The notes under the pieces: model-generated
What the model was told of the DNA's origin: nothing
Seen by the model: only the letters and a program-made list of their open reading frames with translations
Databases searched by the model: none
Program-made: the position numbers and the translations under genes
Origin: Chloroflexota bacterium
Lineage (GTDB): Bacteria > Chloroflexota > Anaerolineae > Aggregatilineales > Phototrophicaceae
Length of the DNA: 64,000 bases
Assembly: GCA_016223085.1 (NCBI GenBank)
Contig: JACRPS010000005.1
Span: forward strand, 1-64,000
Reading direction: 5' to 3'
Shown here: piece after piece, positions 26,261 through 34,736 of the stretch
Numbering within the stretch: position 1 is the stretch's first letter
Layout: each line of letters starts with the position of its first letter

Positions 26261-27376
26261 CTAATGCGAATATGGCCTGATTTTCCAGGCGATTTTGAAA
26301 ATTTCCCAGCGGTGTGCCAGCCCGCGCGGCGCGAGGATGAGGAACACCACCAGGATAAACCCGAACAGCAGCGGACTGAGCGCCGAGATGATGTTGATGC
26401 GGTCAATGAACGGCAAAAGCTGCGGCAGCACGCCGCCCAGCGCCGGAATCAGCCGGTTGGGGATGATCTCCTGATTGAGCAGGTTGACAAACGCCACGCC
26501 GAACAGCGGCCCCAGCGGGAAGCCCGCGCCGCCGATGACCAGCATCGCCAGAAATTCAATCGAAAGGCCAAGCGAAAATTTATCCAGCGACAGGCTGTTG
26601 TCGTTGAAGGCCAGCAGCACCCCGGCGATGCCGGCGTACAGGGCGCTCAGGAAAAACGCTTGCAGCTTGTAGGCAAAGACGTTGATGCCCAGCAGTTCGG
26701 CGGCGAGGTCGTTGTCACGAATGGAAATAAACGCGCGACCTGTGCGCGTCCGCATGATGTTGCGCGCCGCCAGCATCAGGAATACCGACAGCGGCACGGC
26801 GATGTAATAAAACGCCGATTCGTGCGCGAACGACAGCGGTCCCAGCGTCGGGATGGGCACTTCCAGCGGGCGCGAGCCATTGGTCAACGGCGTCAGCGGG
26901 TAGCGCAGCAGCCAGGGGATAATAAACTGCGCTGCCAGCGTCGCCATTGCCAGATAAAAGCCCTTCACCCGCAGCGAGGGCAGGCCAAACAGCAGCCCGA
27001 CCAGCCCGGTGAACAGCGCCGCTGCCGGCAGAGCCACCCAGAACGGGAAGCCGAGATTGCGCGCGAAGATGGCGGCGCTGTACGCCCCAACCGCCATAAA
27101 TGCCGCGTGGCCGAGCGAAATCTGCCCGGTGTAGCCGGTCAGGATATTCAGGCCCTGGACCGCGATCACGTAAATGGCGATGCGGACGATCAGGCCGATC
27201 CACGACTGCGGGATGAGGTTCACCCCCAGCGGCCCTTCCACCGTCAGCAGCGGAACCAGCAGCAGCAGGAGGAACAGGCCGTTCGCCAGCCACCGGTCGC
27301 CGCGCGTGCGGTTGAGCGAAATATCCTGCCCGTAGTTGACATCGAATACCCCGGCGGGGCGAATGTTAGCGGACAT
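26261..27376 (-). CDS. livM: LIV-type ABC transporter permease LivM
   Basis: The 371-residue membrane protein has about ten hydrophobic helices and the LivM/LivH hallmark TGYTGQISLGHAAFMAVGAYSA near residue 85. A second conserved segment is RTGRAFISIRDNDLAAELLG. It forms the transport channel with LivH. CGGAG precedes the ATG at the proper distance. It is separated from livH by the inserted S23 gene and two heptamer arrays. Confidence 0.92.
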   Translation of the reverse strand: MSANIRPAGVFDVNYGQDISLNRTRGDRWLANGLFLLLLLVPLLTVEGPLGVNLIPQSWIGLIVRIAIYVIAVQGLNILTGYTGQISLGHAAFMAVGAYSAAIFARNLGFPFWVALPAAALFTGLVGLLFGLPSLRVKGFYLAMATLAAQFIIPWLLRYPLTPLTNGSRPLEVPIPTLGPLSFAHESAFYYIAVPLSVFLMLAARNIMRTRTGRAFISIRDNDLAAELLGINVFAYKLQAFFLSALYAGIAGVLLAFNDNSLSLDKFSLGLSIEFLAMLVIGGAGFPLGPLFGVAFVNLLNQEIIPNRLIPALGGVLPQLLPFIDRINIISALSPLLFGFILVVFLILAPRGLAHRWEIFKIAWKIRPYSH

Positions 27377-27391
27377 GGTATCGCTCCGCGA

Positions 27392-27423
27392 AGTTCCGAG
27401 TTCCGAGTTCCGAGTTCCGAGTT
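27392..27423. repeat. TTCCGAG heptamer array
   Basis: Four perfect tandem copies of TTCCGAG (27394-27421) with partial units at both ends. It lies between the livM start and the S23 gene stop. The same heptamer occurs at 62109-62139 and 63608-63640. Confidence 0.9.
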
Positions 27424-27443
27424 AAATACCAGTTTTGCATAGG

Positions 27444-27821
27444 CTACTTCTTTTCGTGTCGCTTACCGGCGATATAAGTTCTAAGTCCACTCACCACGCG
27501 CGCAACTTCTTCAGCCTGAGCAATTAAGTGGTCAAAATCATCCTTTGCCAAGTAACCAACGTCGAGTGCAATATAGAGTTGTGAGCGCACTTCGGCGCAA
27601 GATGCTCGCGCGATGACCAGAAATTGATGAAATTCAGCCGGGTTGTCCCGTTCAAATCCTTCTGCGATATTCGACATGATGGAAACAGCAGCCCGCTGAA
27701 TCTGTCCTGATAATCCAAAATCCTTCGCAAATTCTCCTTTTCGTGTTGCCTGATAAATCGCGCTCGTAAGGCTTCTTGCCTTCTGCCACGCGATCAAATC
27801 CTCAAACTTCTCAACACCCAA
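27444..27821 (-). CDS. S23/IVP-like four-helix bundle protein
   Basis: The 125-residue protein matches the 23S rRNA intervening-sequence-type four-helix bundle family: [41 protein letters not shown] and an [12 protein letters not shown] segment. Such proteins are small, soluble, pentameric bundles of unclear role. The TTG start at 27821 is preferred because AGGAG lies six bases upstream; a GTG at 27848 would lie inside a repeat array. The gene is an intruder in the liv operon, with heptamer arrays of different type on each side. It is not inside an rRNA gene, and no reverse transcriptase of a diversity-generating system is seen. Confidence 0.83.
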   Translation of the reverse strand: MGVEKFEDLIAWQKARSLTSAIYQATRKGEFAKDFGLSGQIQRAAVSIMSNIAEGFERDNPAEFHQFLVIARASCAEVRSQLYIALDVGYLAKDDFDHLIAQAEEVARVVSGLRTYIAGKRHEKK

Positions 27822-27839
27822 AATCTTCTCCTGTCTTTT

Positions 27840-27863
27840 ACTCAGCACTCAGCACTCAGTACT
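27840..27863. repeat. ACTCAGC/ACTCAGT heptamer array at livH stop
   Basis: Three tandem heptamers (ACTCAGC, ACTCAGC, ACTCAGT) reach the stop codon of livH, whose TAG begins at the array edge. The reverse complement is the ACTGAGT type found at 62069 and 63564. Confidence 0.85.
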
Positions 27864-29043
27864 AAATCCGCTCAATCCGCTTCTGCCCGAACAGCCCGTC
27901 CGGACGCACGATCAGCACCACCATCAGCACCAGATACGGCGCCAGTTCCGTGCCCGCCTGCGTGCCGGGGAACAAGAGATTCGCCCACTCCTGCACCAGC
28001 CCGATGATGAGGCCGCCGACCAGCGCGCCGGTGATGGATTCCAGCCCGCCCAGCAGCACCGCCGGGAAGGCCAGCAGCGCCAGCAGCGGCATGTTCAGCG
28101 ACAGGCTGGTTGCGCCGCCCTGCAGCACGCCGGCGGTCGTCGCCAGCAGCGCCGCAATCGCCCACGCCACTGCCAGAATCACGCGCACCCGCATCCCCAG
28201 CGCCTGCGCCAGCCGTTGATCTTCGGCCACGCCACGCATGGCAAGGCCGACGTTGGTATAGCGGAAGAACAGCACGAAGGCGACAAACGCCAGCAGCGCC
28301 AGCAGGAAGGCAAACAGCAGTTCGGTGCGAATGATGATGATGCCGCCCAGCGTGTCGCGCGCGTCGTAGCGAATCGGCTGCGGGAGGCCCAACTGCCCGA
28401 CCCAGGCAAACACCTGCAGCGGGATTTCAACGCTGCCCCACACCAACTGCGTCACGCCGTTAAGCAGTTCGGCAATCGCCAGCGTCATCAGCACCATCGC
28501 AAACAGCGGCTGGCCGATCAGCGGGCGAATGGTGAAGCGTTCAATCGCCAGCCCGACCAGCACCCCGCCGGTGATCGCGCCGATGATGGCGCGCATGTAC
28601 TGCCACTCGCGCCCCGGCAGCGCCATCAGTACCGTCAGCACGATAAAGGCCGCCACGCCGATGAGCGCCGTGCGCGGCTGTAACAGCGAGCGCCAGCCGG
28701 CCATTGTCAGCGCCATGATGACAGTCAGCAGCGCCAGCGCGCCCGCCGCCAGCAGCGACACGCCCGCCGCTGAAAAGAAGCTGTAAAACACCAGCCCGCC
28801 GAACAGCATCATCCAGCCATGCGCGAAGTTAAATACGCCCGACGCCTTGTTGATGATGACGATGCCCAGCGCGATCAGCGCGTAGACGCCGCCGACCAGC
28901 AGGCCGGTGACGGTGCTTTGAATCAGCCGCGCCGGCCTCTGCCCGCCGATGATCGGCACGAGCCAGAGCAGGAGAAGGAGCGCGACGAGGATATAGGCGG
29001 CGGTTGTAAGGTAGCGTTTGTTGGTTTCGAGAAAAGTGGTCAT
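27862..29043 (-). CDS. livH: LIV-type ABC transporter permease LivH
   Basis: The 393-residue membrane protein contains the LivH motifs GLLVGGVYALIALGIVIINKA and NFAHGWMMLFGG near its start and MRGVAEDQRLAQALGMRV in the cytoplasmic loop. It is longer than E. coli LivH (about 308), with extra hydrophobic helices around residues 95-160. It pairs with LivM. The stop TAG joins a heptamer array. No clear Shine-Dalgarno precedes the ATG; another array lies directly upstream. Confidence 0.9.
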   Translation of the reverse strand: MTTFLETNKRYLTTAAYILVALLLLLWLVPIIGGQRPARLIQSTVTGLLVGGVYALIALGIVIINKASGVFNFAHGWMMLFGGLVFYSFFSAAGVSLLAAGALALLTVIMALTMAGWRSLLQPRTALIGVAAFIVLTVLMALPGREWQYMRAIIGAITGGVLVGLAIERFTIRPLIGQPLFAMVLMTLAIAELLNGVTQLVWGSVEIPLQVFAWVGQLGLPQPIRYDARDTLGGIIIIRTELLFAFLLALLAFVAFVLFFRYTNVGLAMRGVAEDQRLAQALGMRVRVILAVAWAIAALLATTAGVLQGGATSLSLNMPLLALLAFPAVLLGGLESITGALVGGLIIGLVQEWANLLFPGTQAGTELAPYLVLMVVLIVRPDGLFGQKRIERI

Positions 29044-29048
29044 AAGAG

Positions 29049-29083
29049 TTTTCAGTTATCAGTTATCGGTTATCAGTTTTCAA
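29049..29083. repeat. TTATCAG/TTTTCAG heptamer array
   Basis: Five tandem heptamers (TTTTCAG, TTATCAG, TTATCGG, TTATCAG, TTTTCAA) lie between the livH start and the hicA stop. Related units occur in the array at 63564-63723. Confidence 0.8.
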
Positions 29084-29106
29084 GATACATGCACATTCTT
29101 GCTCGT

Positions 29107-29355
29107 TCACTCCGTGTAGAAGTGTGGCCTTAACTCATCTTCCGGGATATGTTGGCAACCGTCCCGATACACCGAATGCAGCGTGCCCTTCCGCAGCGGT
29201 TTCCGGCCATGTACCGGCACGTTAAGTACCTGTTTCTTGCCTTCAACAATCCGCCGCATAATATGATGGCTGCCCTTAACCCGAATAACGCTAAACCCAA
29301 ACTGCTCGAAAATGGCGATCACCCCTTGACCGTTCAGACTACGCAGTTTTGGCAT
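29107..29355 (-). CDS. hicA: HicA-like toxin (mRNA interferase)
   Basis: The 82-residue protein has the HicA pattern: LRSLNGQGVIAIFEQFGFSV followed by RVKGSHHIMRR, where the conserved Gly-Ser-His holds the catalytic histidine, and NVPVHGRKPLRKGTL. HicA toxins cleave mRNA when freed from HicB. The gene overlaps hicB by 17 bp. It lies inside the liv/acyl-CoA synthetase cluster, flanked by a heptamer array and a palindromic core. Confidence 0.87.
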   Translation of the reverse strand: MPKLRSLNGQGVIAIFEQFGFSVIRVKGSHHIMRRIVEGKKQVLNVPVHGRKPLRKGTLHSVYRDGCQHIPEDELRPHFYTE

Positions 29356-29611
29356 AGTCGTGGGGCAGTTCGACAGTCACAAGGATGCGTGGATTCGGCA
29401 CGAGATTAAATTCTGCCACTGTGTCCGTATCCTCTAGATACAGTTCAATCATTTCCTGAATGTTTTTGAACAACTCGTCGAGCGTTTCACCATCAGTTGT
29501 AGCGGTGATTTCGACACAGGATGCGACAAAATAAGGATGTCCCACGTCATCCTTGTCCTGGCCGTCAAAGTACTCCACGTTTACGTGGATAGTGTCTCGG
29601 ATTTCAGTCAT
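29339..29611 (-). CDS. hicB: HicB-like antitoxin
   Basis: The 90-residue protein is of the short HicB/UPF0150 type: GHPYFVASCVEITATTDGET followed by LDELFKNIQEMIELYLED. It lacks a visible C-terminal DNA-binding domain, so it is the minimal antitoxin form. It precedes hicA in the transcript and overlaps it, the reverse of the classic hicA-hicB order but common for this type. Confidence 0.85.
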   Translation of the reverse strand: MTEIRDTIHVNVEYFDGQDKDDVGHPYFVASCVEITATTDGETLDELFKNIQEMIELYLEDTDTVAEFNLVPNPRILVTVELPHDYAKTA

Positions 29612-29647
29612 TACGCTTCTCGTTTTGCTGTGCTGCTTCCTGTACCT

Positions 29648-29675
29648 GTAGGGGCACGGCGCGCCGTGCCCCTAC
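29648..29675. repeat. palindromic core repeat (GCACGGC type)
   Basis: GTAGGGGCACGGCG is followed by its perfect reverse complement. It lies between hicB (29611) and the end of the acyl-CoA synthetase gene (29680), with the synthetase stop five bases away. Confidence 0.85.
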
Positions 29676-29679
29676 GCTA

Positions 29680-31665
29680 TTACACCGTACAAACGCGCAC
29701 TGCCGTCTCGACCGTGCCGGTGCGCCCGTCGCGGTACTTGACTTCGGCGCTGACGCGCACCTCGTCGCGGTCGCCGTACATGGCGTCGAGCATCTGGCCG
29801 TACTTCTGCTCCAGCGCGCGGCGGCGCAGCTTGCGCGTGCGGGTTAGTTCGGCCTCGTCGGCGTCAAACGTCTTGTGCAGAATCACGAACTTTTTCACCC
29901 GCGCCGCTTCCGGCAGCGTCTCGTTCACGCGCTCCACTTCCTTTTTAATCAGCGCGTACACTTCCGGCTTTTGCGACAGGTCAACAAACGTGGTGAAGGC
30001 GATGCGGTTTTTCTCTGCCCAGCGCGCCACGCTCTCGAAGTTGATGTTGATGATCGCCGTCACAAAGTGCATGTCGAAGCCGCCAACGGCCATCACGTCC
30101 TGAATGTACGGGCTGAACTTGAGCCGCCCCTCGATGTACTGCGGGCTGAAGCTCTCGCCGTTCGCCAGTTCGATCATGTCCGATACACGGTCGAGGTAAA
30201 TCAGGTGGCCGTCTTTGTCCACGTAGCCGGCGTCGCCGGTTTTGAAGAAACCGTCCTCGTCAAACGACTCGGCGGTCTTTTTCTCGTCGCCGTAGTAGCC
30301 GGCAAACACCGCCCGGCTGCGCACACGAATCTCGTTGTTCTCCGCGATTTTCACTTCCACGCCGGGCGCAGGCACGCCGACCGTCGCCAGCTTAACTTCG
30401 CCGGGGTAGTGCATCGTTACGACCTGCATTTCGGTCGAACCGTACAGGCTCTTGAGTTCCACGCCGACCGCGCGGAAGAAACGCAGCACGTCCGGGCTGA
30501 GCGCCGCGCCGGAGGTGATCGCGTCCCGCGCGTGCACCATGCCGATCTTGTCACGCAGCGGCTTAAACACGGCGTATTCGCCCAGCAGCCGCAGGAAACG
30601 CAGGTGCGGCGGGATCGGCTTGCCTTCGTCTTCCCGATCAATGATGCGGTAAGCCACCGGCAGGAACAGCGCGAACAGCGCGCGGTTGATCCAGGTGCTG
30701 TCGTTCAGGCGCACCTGCATCGTGCGCGCCAGCCCCTCCCAGATGCGGCTGGGGAACAGCAGCGTGCTGGGCGCGATTTCGCGGATGTCGTTCTGCACCG
30801 TTTCCGGCCCTTCCGGGAAGTTGACCTGAAAGCCATAGAGCAGGTGTGCCGTCAGCCCCAGACTCTGCTCGGTAATCCACGCCAGCGGGCTGAACGACAC
30901 GTAGTTGTCGCTGGGGTAACGCGGCGCAACGTCTTCGATATTGGAGTTGGCGTACAGCAGGTTCTCGTGGCGGATCATCGCGCCTTTGGGCAGACTGGTG
31001 GTGCCGGACGTGTAGCTGAAAATCGCCACGTCCTCGCCCTTGCCCTCGGCCACCAGCTGTTCATACGCGCCGGGGTGTTTCGCGGCGTAATCCTGCCCCA
31101 GCTTTTCCACGACCGCGAAGCTCATCAGCCAGGGGTCGTTGTAGTTCCACAGGCCGCGCTCTTCCCAGTAGATCACTTTGCGCACGTTTGGCAGTTGGTC
31201 GCGCAGTTCCAGCGCCTTGTCACACTGCTCCTGATCGTGCGCCAGCAGGAACACCGACTCTGAGTTGTTGACGACGTAGGCCAGTTCCTGCGGACTCGCG
31301 TCGGTGAAAATAGCCGTCGTTGTACCGCCGGCGCTGTGGACGGCAATTTCCGCCCAGTAAAATTCGGGGTCATTCTCGCCGATAATCGCCACTTTGTCGC
31401 CGCGCTGCAGGCCCAGGCTGACCAGCCCCAGGCAAAAATCATGCACGTGCTGGTAACACTCCTGCCAGGTATACTCCTGCCAGATGCCAAAGCGTTTCTT
31501 GCGCATGGCAATCCGGTCGCGCCAGCGGGCGACGCCTTTCAGGAACACCTTTGGCAGCGTGTCCATGTCGGGCGGCAGGTCGTTGATGTGGGCGCGGCGG
31601 CTGGAACGGTAAATCGGATACGGCGTTTGGGTGGTCACTTGGTCGTCGGGGGAGAACACGTCCAT
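29680..31665 (-). CDS. long-chain acyl-CoA synthetase (AMP-forming)
   Basis: The 661-residue protein contains the AMP-binding P-loop SYTSGTTSLPKGAM, the adenylate motif SLYGSTEMQV and the ATP-hinge TGDAGYVDKDGHLIYLDRVSD. The C-terminal domain includes FSPQYIEGRLKFSPYI. It fits the long-chain/FadD-like branch that converts fatty acids to acyl-CoA at the inner membrane. GAGGGA precedes the ATG. Its place between livG and livH recalls LIV clusters that carry an acyl-CoA ligase in other bacteria and suggests import and activation of a carboxylate. Confidence 0.9.
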   Translation of the reverse strand: MDVFSPDDQVTTQTPYPIYRSSRRAHINDLPPDMDTLPKVFLKGVARWRDRIAMRKKRFGIWQEYTWQECYQHVHDFCLGLVSLGLQRGDKVAIIGENDPEFYWAEIAVHSAGGTTTAIFTDASPQELAYVVNNSESVFLLAHDQEQCDKALELRDQLPNVRKVIYWEERGLWNYNDPWLMSFAVVEKLGQDYAAKHPGAYEQLVAEGKGEDVAIFSYTSGTTSLPKGAMIRHENLLYANSNIEDVAPRYPSDNYVSFSPLAWITEQSLGLTAHLLYGFQVNFPEGPETVQNDIREIAPSTLLFPSRIWEGLARTMQVRLNDSTWINRALFALFLPVAYRIIDREDEGKPIPPHLRFLRLLGEYAVFKPLRDKIGMVHARDAITSGAALSPDVLRFFRAVGVELKSLYGSTEMQVVTMHYPGEVKLATVGVPAPGVEVKIAENNEIRVRSRAVFAGYYGDEKKTAESFDEDGFFKTGDAGYVDKDGHLIYLDRVSDMIELANGESFSPQYIEGRLKFSPYIQDVMAVGGFDMHFVTAIININFESVARWAEKNRIAFTTFVDLSQKPEVYALIKKEVERVNETLPEAARVKKFVILHKTFDADEAELTRTRKLRRRALEQKYGQMLDAMYGDRDEVRVSAEVKYRDGRTGTVETAVRVCTV

Positions 31666-31677
31666 TGTCCCTCGTTG

Positions 31678-31719
31678 TTCTGGCTGTTGGCTATTGGCTT
31701 TTAGCGGTTGGCGGTTGGC
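31678..31719. repeat. TGTTGGC/GGTTGGC heptamer array
   Basis: Five heptamers (TGTTGGC, TATTGGC, TTTTAGC, GGTTGGC, GGTTGGC) stand between livG and the acyl-CoA synthetase start. The reverse-complement type (CAGCCAA) occurs before the kinase gene at 44044. Confidence 0.75.
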
Positions 31720-31743
31720 TAAATGCCAATTGCCAGCCGCCGC

Positions 31744-32520
31744 TTACGCTTCCTGTCCCAGATAGGCTTTAATCACGCGCTCGTCGTGTTTGATCTCGTC
31801 CGGTGTGCCTTCCGCGATTTTGCGGCCAAAGTCCAGCGCCACCACCCGGTCGGAGATGTCCATCACCAGCCCCATGTCGTGTTCGATCAGGACGATGGTC
31901 ATCTGCTGCCGTTCGTGGATGTCGAGGATAAAGCGCGCCATGTCCTCTTTTTCCTCGACGTTCATGCCGGCCATCGGCTCGTCCAGCAGCAGCAGCGTCG
32001 GTTCGCAGGCCAGCGCCCGCCCCAGTTCGACGCGCTTGCGCAGGCCGTAGCTCAGGTTGCCGACAATGGTTTTGCGGATCGCTTCCATTTCGAGGAAGTC
32101 AATGATTTCCTCAACAAAGCGGCGGTGTTCGATTTCCTCGCGCCGCGCCGGCCCCCAGAACAGCGCGCCGGTCAGCAGGTTCGACCGCATATGGATGTGG
32201 CGCGCCGCCATCAGATTGTCGAGCGTGGTCATGTTGGTGTAGAGCGCGATGTTCTGAAACGTGCGCGAAATGCCGAGTTTGGCGCGCTGGTACGGTGGTA
32301 GGGCGGTGATGTCGCGGCCCTGGAAGATGATCGAGCCTTGCTGGGGGTGGTAGAAACCGGTGATGCTGTTCACCAGGCTCGTTTTGCCGGCGCCGTTGGG
32401 GCCGATGATCGCCAGGATTTCTCCCGGTCGAACCGAGAAGTTGATTTCCGAGAGCGCGCGGATACCTCCAAAACTCAGCGAAACGTTGTGAACGTGCAGC
32501 TTGGGCGGCCCATGTTCCAT
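31744..32520 (-). CDS. livG: LIV-type ABC transporter ATP-binding protein LivG
   Basis: The 258-residue ATPase has Walker A GPNGAGKTS, signature LSYGLRKRVELGRAL and Walker B LLLLDEPMAGM, with the LivG-type insertion RSNLLTGALFWGPARREE. It is the partner of LivF. The ATG at 32520 is chosen because AGGAAAG lies just upstream; a frame to 32601 lacks support. It is the first gene of the minus-strand liv cluster. Confidence 0.92.
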   Translation of the reverse strand: MEHGPPKLHVHNVSLSFGGIRALSEINFSVRPGEILAIIGPNGAGKTSLVNSITGFYHPQQGSIIFQGRDITALPPYQRAKLGISRTFQNIALYTNMTTLDNLMAARHIHMRSNLLTGALFWGPARREEIEHRRFVEEIIDFLEMEAIRKTIVGNLSYGLRKRVELGRALACEPTLLLLDEPMAGMNVEEKEDMARFILDIHERQQMTIVLIEHDMGLVMDISDRVVALDFGRKIAEGTPDEIKHDERVIKAYLGQEA

Positions 32521-32631
32521 TACGTCTTTCCTAAAAATAATCTTCTGAAACCCATTATTCAGCCTGTAGAAAATTCTAAACGAAACGGGAACATTGTGCA
32601 AGAAGACTCATTAGGGGTTTATGAGGAAGTG

Positions 32632-32714
32632 ATGGATGACCGAAAACAGATTCATAGAATGTAGGGGCGAACCGCCGGTTCGCCCCTACTATGTATCGGT
32701 TTTCATTTAACCAT
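32632..32714 (+). mobile_element. MITE-like repeat, family 1, copy 3
   Basis: The ends match the copies at 10280 and 19395 (left ATGGATGACCGAAAACAG, right ATCGGTTTTCATTTAACC). The core is GTAGGGGCGAACC and GGTTCGCCCCTAC. It is shorter because the segment after the core is reduced. It lies between livG and the divergent 32916 operon; the rest of that 395-bp gap shows no gene or RNA, only an AT-rich stretch before livG. Confidence 0.75.
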
Positions 32715-32915
32715 GAGCAAGCTCAGGAGTCGAGTCAATAACCATAGTCTATAAAAATATTGCCTATCCCCCACTATGTTTTGTGACTGGGGATAAACCT
32801 CCCGTCTGCCACCCGACTTTTTTCCTACCGCCGCCGGCAGGAAATCCCACACTTGAAACAGAATTGCTGTACCATAAAGTTTCCTGTATTTACGCCCTGT
32901 GTTATACTGGCAAAT

Positions 32916-33185
32916 ATGAACCGGGAACCGACACAGCCGCCGGAATGGATTCAGCAGGCGCGGGCGCGCGGATTGGGCCGCGCCCTGGCGCTGGCGCTGG
33001 ATATTCTGGAGCCGCTGGGGCCGCTCGGCGCGCAGGTGGTGTGGGTGGCGCAGCCGGTCGCCGGGCTGTTTGTCCGGCACGACGCGCTGGGCGATCTGGC
33101 GCGGACGCTGGAACAGCCGGGCGGGGTGGAAACGCTGCGGGCGTATCTGGAAGCGGACCGGCCCGATCCCGGCACGGGCGAATGA
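32916..33185 (+). CDS. small uncharacterised protein, first gene of the MutL-like operon
   Basis: I do not recognise this 89-residue protein. It starts MNREPTQPPEWIQQARARGL and has one moderately hydrophobic stretch (ALALALDILEPLGPLGAQVVWVAQPVAGLF). Its ATG lies only seven bases after TATACT (32903-32908), so the transcript could be nearly leaderless. A frame opening at 32853 is longer but less likely. It lies 96 bp before the DUF6754-like gene. Confidence 0.55.
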   Translation: MNREPTQPPEWIQQARARGLGRALALALDILEPLGPLGAQVVWVAQPVAGLFVRHDALGDLARTLEQPGGVETLRAYLEADRPDPGTGE

Positions 33186-33281
33186 CAGGCGCGGGATGGG
33201 TGAGGCTGGCTGCCGGCGTCCTGTCCTGATCGGCTTTTGAACACAACTTCCAAAACCATTCGCGCGAAGCGAGGTTGAGAC

Positions 33282-34100
33282 TTGGACAGTACAACGCAAG
33301 TCATCACCGTTTTAATTCTGCTGCTGGCGCTGGTCATCAGCCTGATTGCCACGCAGTTCATCCGGCGGCGGCGCGATCTGGTGGCGCTGCGCTCCATCCC
33401 GGCGTACCAATCGCTGCCGCTGCTGGTCGGCGAAGCGATTGAAGCCAACCGCCCGGTGCACCTCTCGTTCGGCAGCGCCACCCTGGGCGGGAGCAGCACC
33501 CTGCTGGCGCTGGCAAGCGCGGAACTCTTTTACCAGACGGCGCAGCGGGCCGCCATCGGCGCGGTGCCGCCCATCGTCACCGTCAGCGATACCACCGCCA
33601 TTCCGCTGGGGCAGGACACCCTGCGCCGGGCTTACCGTTCGCGTGATTTGCTGGAGCGTTACCCGCGCGGCAGCGTGCGCTGGTATCCGGCGGGGCCGCG
33701 GTCGCTGGCGTTTGCCGCTGCGCTGACGGCCACGCTCGGCGATGACCGGGTGGCGAACAATGTGCTGGTGGGCAGTTTCGGCCCGGAACTGGCGCTGGTG
33801 ACGGAAGCCGCCGCCCGCCGCAACCAGGGTGTGATCGCCGCCAGCGACCAGCTTGAAGGCCAGGCGGTCGCCTACGCCATGTCAGACCAGCCGCTGATTG
33901 GCGAGGAAATATTCACCGCCGGGGCCTATCTGGGCGAATCCGCCGCGCAGACTGCGTCGGTGGTGACACTGGACGTGCTGCGCTGGCTGCTGATTCTGGC
34001 GATCACCGTTCCCACCGCGATTGAAGTAGTCAACGCCATTACCGACGGGCGGCTGTGGCAAAATATCGGGAATCTGGCGCGGGCACTGGGGGGTCAATAA
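33282..34100 (+). CDS. DUF6754-like membrane protein
   Basis: The 272-residue protein has an N-terminal transmembrane helix (VITVLILLLALVISLIATQF), a soluble central domain (IPAYQSLPLLVGEAIEANRP, LVGSFGPELALVTEAA, IAASDQLEGQAVAYAM) and a C-terminal helix (LRWLLILAITVPTAIEVVNA). It resembles the uncharacterised DUF6754 family of Chloroflexota, an assignment from memory. It uses a TTG start after GAGG. Its stop is directly followed by the next ATG, so the two products are probably made together and may form a membrane complex. Confidence 0.72.
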   Translation: MDSTTQVITVLILLLALVISLIATQFIRRRRDLVALRSIPAYQSLPLLVGEAIEANRPVHLSFGSATLGGSSTLLALASAELFYQTAQRAAIGAVPPIVTVSDTTAIPLGQDTLRRAYRSRDLLERYPRGSVRWYPAGPRSLAFAAALTATLGDDRVANNVLVGSFGPELALVTEAAARRNQGVIAASDQLEGQAVAYAMSDQPLIGEEIFTAGAYLGESAAQTASVVTLDVLRWLLILAITVPTAIEVVNAITDGRLWQNIGNLARALGGQ

Positions 34101-34733
34101 ATGGGGCGTCTTGGGGCAGCCATTTCAACGGCCATCGCCATCGGCATCGGCCTGCTTACCCTGATCGGCCTGCTGGCCGGTGACAATGTTCCGTTGGTCA
34201 ACGACATTGCCGATTTCCTGCTGCAACTGGTGGTGATTACCACCGCCATCACCGTCCTGATCGGCGTTGTCAACCTGTTTAGCGTACATGCGCGGCGCGT
34301 TGGTCGGCGTGATACCGGCTGGGGTTACAGCCTGCTGGTGATCGTCGCCACGCTGCTGGTGATTGTGCTGGTGCTGCTGGAACGCGCCGGCGCGCTGGGC
34401 GGGCGTCCCTCGACTATCCTGTTTGAAACCGTACAAATCAGCATCGAATCGGCGCTGGCGGGGCTGGTGCTGTTCGCGCTGGTTTACGGCGCGTACCGGC
34501 TGACCCGCCGCCGTCTGACCTGGCCGACCGTGCTGTTTGTGGTGGTGCTGCTGCTCCTGCTGCTGGGGGCGTTGCCGCTGGCCGGGCTGGGGCCGCTGGT
34601 AAGTATCCGTGACTGGCTGATGGCCGTGCCGGTCAGCGCCGGCGCGCGTGGCATTCTGCTGGGCATCGCCCTGGGGACGGTCGTCACCGGGGTGCGTGTG
34701 CTGGTCGGCCAGGACCGCTCGTACAGGGAATAA
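34101..34733 (+). CDS. membrane protein with six predicted helices
   Basis: This 210-residue protein has about six hydrophobic segments, for example ISTAIAIGIGLLTLIGLLAG, LLVIVATLLVIVLVLLERAG and WPTVLFVVVLLLLLLGALPL. I recognise no family. Its ATG touches the stop of the DUF6754-like gene. It is part of the plus-strand membrane operon. Confidence 0.75.
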   Translation: MGRLGAAISTAIAIGIGLLTLIGLLAGDNVPLVNDIADFLLQLVVITTAITVLIGVVNLFSVHARRVGRRDTGWGYSLLVIVATLLVIVLVLLERAGALGGRPSTILFETVQISIESALAGLVLFALVYGAYRLTRRRLTWPTVLFVVVLLLLLLGALPLAGLGPLVSIRDWLMAVPVSAGARGILLGIALGTVVTGVRVLVGQDRSYRE

Positions 34734-34736
34734 ACC

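Noticed and set aside
27444-27821. Accessory gene of a diversity-generating retroelement
   Set aside because: S23-like bundles include the Avd accessory protein, but no reverse transcriptase, template repeat or variable repeat was seen.
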